NCBI GenBank assembly: GCA_022432975.1
Contig: CM039509.1
Coordinates: 46,433,167-46,497,166 of the forward strand
DNA: 64,000 nucleotides
DNA from: Begonia masoniana
Lineage: Eukaryota; Streptophyta; Magnoliopsida; Cucurbitales; Begoniaceae
Reading direction: 5' to 3'
Shown here in pieces: positions 60,015 to 64,000 of the stretch. Position numbers and translations under genes: made by a program. Position 1 is the first letter of the stretch; the number at the start of each line of letters is the position of its first letter. The notes below the pieces were generated by a model, which was not told the origin of the DNA, searched no databases, and saw nothing but the letters and a program-made list of their open reading frames with translations.

Positions 60015-61085
60015 GGTGGAATTTAGAGAGAATTTGAGAAATATAATTAAAAAAAAAAAAGGACATGGACAGGCTGCATGATTCATGACCGTTCAAGTTG
60101 CAACGATTGAAAGAGTTTAATAAAGTGAAATTTTTTGTTATTTGAAAACGATCAATAATGTGGGGTGGGACCATGATGATGAAGTTGACTTGTTGTGGAA
60201 AAAGTCAACTATTTGCGTATGTATGTATGGATGCATGAGTAATCCTACATTAATTGCATGATTCATGCATGAGGATGAACTCTCTCTCTTTCTCCACACT
60301 GCACATTCGTACGCTCTGTTCCTTCTCGAACGCTTCTAATTTAATCTTATTTTTATTCTCTTGCTTGTTAAGATTAAGTAAACCAAATTGATGTTTATTT
60401 AGTTGATTTAAGTCATATAAAAGTAGTGAAATTTGTCTCTTTTTTTAAAAAAATAAGGTTGCTGTCCTTCTCTCTCTCTCTAAATTCTCCTCGTTCCATA
60501 TTCTTCTTGTTTAACAATACAATTATGATTAAAGAATCCAAAGACTTAATGTAACTGTTATTGTAAATGAGAATAACAAAAGAAAAGTGAATCACAGACC
60601 ATCATGAATTATGCGAAAAATTACAGAAAAAGAAGAAAAATTTATTATGTTAAAATGGAAGTACAAAATAGAGTTTATATGTGCAAAAAATATAATGAAA
60701 CCATAAAATCTTGATAAAAAATATGAAATAAATAAGGTACACATCGCGAAAATTGCACCCTTGCACTCCTGCGATCCACCCATTATCTAGTTGTTGAACT
60801 AATAATTCTCTCGCTAAAATCACATATCCCAATGAAAATTTTTGAATTTTTGAATTGTCATTTTTATGGTATCGCAAGCTTTTTGATTTAATACAAATAG
60901 AATTCAGTTCACAACAACTAATACCCATTCTATGTTACAAAACATAATATGACCATATATTGTATGGGGCCTAGAAAGTAGTACTTTACAGAAGTTGTAC
61001 AATTTTTGTTCGTGGAGATTATAGATTTATTTTTCTAGTGATATAATGAAATTCTATTTTTTTTCATTAAAAAATATATTTATAG
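60015..61085. other. Upstream intergenic region of the FRO gene
   Basis: AT-rich. It contains repeated 'tgcatgattcatg' words (60076-60092 and 60256-60272) and TGCATGCA-like words. No gene is supported. Confidence 0.4.
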
Positions 61086-61094
61086 TAAAAATAG

Positions 61095-61867
61095 GTTTTT
61101 TTTTTAAATTTAATCCCTAAACTATGGATTCTTTTAAAACAAAATCATAAACTATCAACCCTAACCATCCAAACCTAACAAATCAAACTCTGACAGACGG
61201 CCGATCACTGTTCGTTCGCTGACAACGAACAGTTGATCTAAAAACAACTGCCGTCCATTCTTTGTCAAGCCTGAGACTCAATAATTATCACGGACTGTAC
61301 ATTGATTCAGAGTACAGAAGGACAGTTTATAGAATGGTCGTCTGTTCCCTCAATCAGTGTCGGACTCGTAACAATTATTGAGTCACGGCTCGAACACTGA
61401 TTGGGGGAACGAATGACCATTCCATAAACGGGTCGTCCGTACCCCAAATCAGTGTCCGGCCCGTGACAATTATTGAGTCACAAAATGGAAGCTGATTGGG
61501 AGAACGGACGACCGTGTCTACCCCGTGACAATTGTTGTAGAACATGCAGCTGTTGTTCGGAGAACGACCGTCTATTATGGAGTCCTGTGCACCGCACGTG
61601 GAATGGACAGTCTCTACCCCTTAATCGTTCGGCCGATTCGACGTATCCAGTGCCACAGAGGACTGTACAAAATGGACAACTGTTGTTTCTAGATCGACCG
61701 TCTATTGTCTGCTAACAGACAGTGATCGGCCGTCCGTCAGGGTTTGATTTGTTAGGTTTTGAATAGTTTAACTTTTGGATTGTTAGGGTTGATAGTTTAG
61801 AGTTTGGTTTAAGAAAAAAAAAAAACTCATAGTTTAAGGTTTAAATTGAAAAAAAAAAAAAAAAACC
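61095..61867. mobile_element. Small TIR element (773 bp) with motif-rich interior
   Basis: Terminal inverted repeats of about 150 bp: poly-T, then TAAACTAT, ACTATCAACCCTAAC and CCTAACAAATCAAAC with CTGACAG, mirrored at 61720-61867. An imperfect 9-bp flanking pair, TAAAAATAG and TAAAAAATG (61086-61094 and 61868-61876), suggests a non-autonomous MULE. The interior has inverted and direct copies of GGACGACCGT, GTCGTCCG, AACGAACAGTTG and TGACAATTATTGAGTC words. Confidence 0.65.
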
Positions 61868-61876
61868 TAAAAAATG

Positions 61877-64000
61877 TAATGTACAAGAGAACAAGAAGGA
61901 GAGGAAAATGTCTCCTTTCCAACTATGCAAATCTAACCTTAAGAAGTGATATATTTTTTTATCCTATTTGCGTGCGGTGTGACGGGTTTAAAAAATAGAA
62001 TTATATTATAAAGTATTATTATTTAATATTTATAAAAAAGGACTTAGATTGCGTTTGTGTGTTAGGAAACACGGACAAGGCATTCGTGTGTTTAGTGTGT
62101 GTTGGCACAAGCTTATGTGGGATGTTTAAGTGACACATGGACCGTACATGCCAACCCCACACTGCCTAAATCACGGATCCTCCTCTTAATTGTTGTTTGT
62201 GCGTCATAATTTTAGATTAATATAATTGGAGTTGCACCTTTGTCTCAGTGTCTCTGTGACATCACCCCAAGCCTATAGGAAAAGGTAAAGTTCAAAATTG
62301 ATCAAAAAAACTGTACTCTAAATTAATTTTTTTTTGTACGATCTAGATCGCGTTTTGTTCTTGGTCTTTTTCGGGTCCCTAATTGTTCACTCTCTACCTC
62401 CATTAAAGATCATGCAATGTAATATCTTTTGTAAGAAATCGAGCATACATATATAATGTTATTTCTTACCAAATATTGAAAATGTTCATAATTTTTCAAC
62501 AATTGTCGCTTCTCGTATTAATTGTGAATTTGAAAGTGAAAATGTTAATGGATTTGATGGCAAAATTTGACCTTGTTTGTATTGTTCACGGTGCATAGTT
62601 TAATATGCCTATTCTTTAATACCTCTGCAGTTTCTCGAAAGAATCTCGAAATTTGGTTTCACCGCATATGTCGTACAATTCGTACATAATTCGAATCACT
62701 CAACTATATAAATACTCTTTATTGTTATCTTTTCACATTTGCAAAATAGTCAATTTATTTGAAAAATATTTCAATAAATTGTAAAGATAGAATATTATTT
62801 ACACTTGAACACATTAAGAGACAAAAACACTTTAAAAATAATATTTTTATTCTCTTAAAAATTAAATAAATTCAGTCAATCGTGGACGATGCATTTGCAC
62901 AGGTAACATTTACGTCACAGATTAAAAACTACGATTCCATATAAATATAATATTGATGAATTGACTTTCTAAATTAAAAAAAAAAACTGCCCAAAGTGGA
63001 AAAATTAAGGAGTAATAATTAGATATGATTAATAATGTAATTAATTTGATTAGTTATTAAAAAAGTGGTACGTGACAATAGGAAGCACGTCCTTAATTAT
63101 TGTCAACTATAACATGACCAAGTACAAACACAGCTCATCTATTTTTTGTTTCATGCGTTAGTACAATGAGACAGATTATTTATGAAGTAGGTTTTTTTTT
63201 TAACGTCAGCATTGCATAAATTATTGTCTATTTTGTAATTAATTTATTACGTACGTACCATGTCACCGTTACAATTTGTACTGATGCTTAGATTCGCCCA
63301 ACTTTTTTCTTGGATCCTAGTTCAAAGATTTAATATTATTAATCAACCATTAACTTTAAAAAATTGCTCTACGAGTAATGCTACAAGTCTTCTTATATTT
63401 CACTCTCTTAAAAAATTTACTGACATGTCAAATAATTATTGGTACAATTAATATAATAAATTATTATTTGTTTTTAGGCCTGGTGGCCTCGTATAGATGG
63501 TTGTTACAGTTATCATTTTGAGGATCTGGCGTCTCTGTCATAGACACTTACGATTGGATTTCACTTTGATACTATTTTATCATTGTGATTTTTATCAAAT
63601 AATACAATATTATCTGTTTTGAGTTTGTTTATTAATCTTACTCTCAAAACAAACCCTCGGCTTTGAAATTTTATGAAGGAAAAAAAATAACACTATCACC
63701 ATTAAAAAAATTCAAGTAATACAGCCCCATAATAGGGCGATTCAATGAACTTGATCCATTATCTTCTAATGAATTATTATTTTCGAATGAAATTCCTACG
63801 CCAATAACATTGTTCCACGTGTATAAAAACATGTCAATGCCAAAGCAAAAAAGTTGACAGCAGTTTGCCATTTGAAGTGGTGGTGGACTGGTGGTGCTAT
63901 GAATGTTCAAAAAGGGTAGGAAGAGAGATAAAAAGAGGATCTTACTTCTTAGTTTGGCCTATGTCACTCACCGAAAGCCTCCATCATTTTCTATGGACAT
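61877..64000. other. AT-rich intergenic sequence
   Basis: I see no gene. A stretch near 63370-63460 ('gtaatgctacaag' onward) resembles the end of a common plant MITE, but no second terminus was found. Confidence 0.4.

Overview
This is a nuclear window from a eudicot plant, judged from introns, AT-rich intergenic DNA, a plant ferric reductase (FRO) gene, a plant CCCH zinc-finger gene and plant-type retrotransposons and MULEs. I cannot name the species. Only three stretches look like host genes: the first coding exon of a CCCH zinc-finger protein (27893-28876, cut by a 100-N gap), a degenerate F-group bZIP fragment (42162-42629, minus) and a complete seven-exon FRO gene (56724-59898, minus). 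Most of the rest is transposable elements.

Layout. Positions 1-720 are the end of a long gypsy-like LTR that cuts into a Tnt1/Tork-type copia remnant (721-2837). Positions 2838 to about 27550 and about 29139-41660 are the arms of a large imperfect inverted repeat centred on the N gap and the CCCH gene. The arms were later interrupted. On the left are a SIRE-type copia element (3977-14413, minus) and a long solo LTR (14763-19087) that holds a SIRE solo LTR (16772-18554). On the right are a non-autonomous MULE (31731-33191), a Harbinger-like MITE (36727-37475) and another long solo LTR (37907-40514). Target-site duplications are readable for these insertions, and four of the sites are empty in the opposite arm. 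Positions 42682-54114 are one 11.4-kb MULE with 9-bp TSDs. Its transposase gene is split by two nested LTR-type insertions, and it also carries an opposite-strand gene and a perfect (AT)750 tract. Positions 54115-56700 hold further repeat debris. The FRO gene follows, then AT-rich intergenic DNA with one small TIR element (61095-61867).

The most interesting pattern is that many of these unrelated elements carry a dense array of their own short, usually dyad-symmetric motif. Examples are CATCGGCAGATG in the SIRE LTRs, GGACGGACG in the MULE ends, and GGCGATCGCC, GGCGTTCGAACGCC or GGCGATCGATCGCC in the same slot of related long LTRs. The SIRE element and the MULE each also carry an accessory gene of one shared family (the 'putative plant transposon protein' type). 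This resembles the known VANC anti-silencing systems of VANDAL MULEs, in which a TE-encoded protein recognises element-specific motif arrays. Here the protein family differs and LTR retrotransposons take part. This is an inference that can be tested.

Several structures may be assembly effects: the inverted repeat around the N gap, a 1.3-kb tandem copy that differs mainly by single-base indels, the poly-T tract of about 1 kb and the (AT)750 tract.
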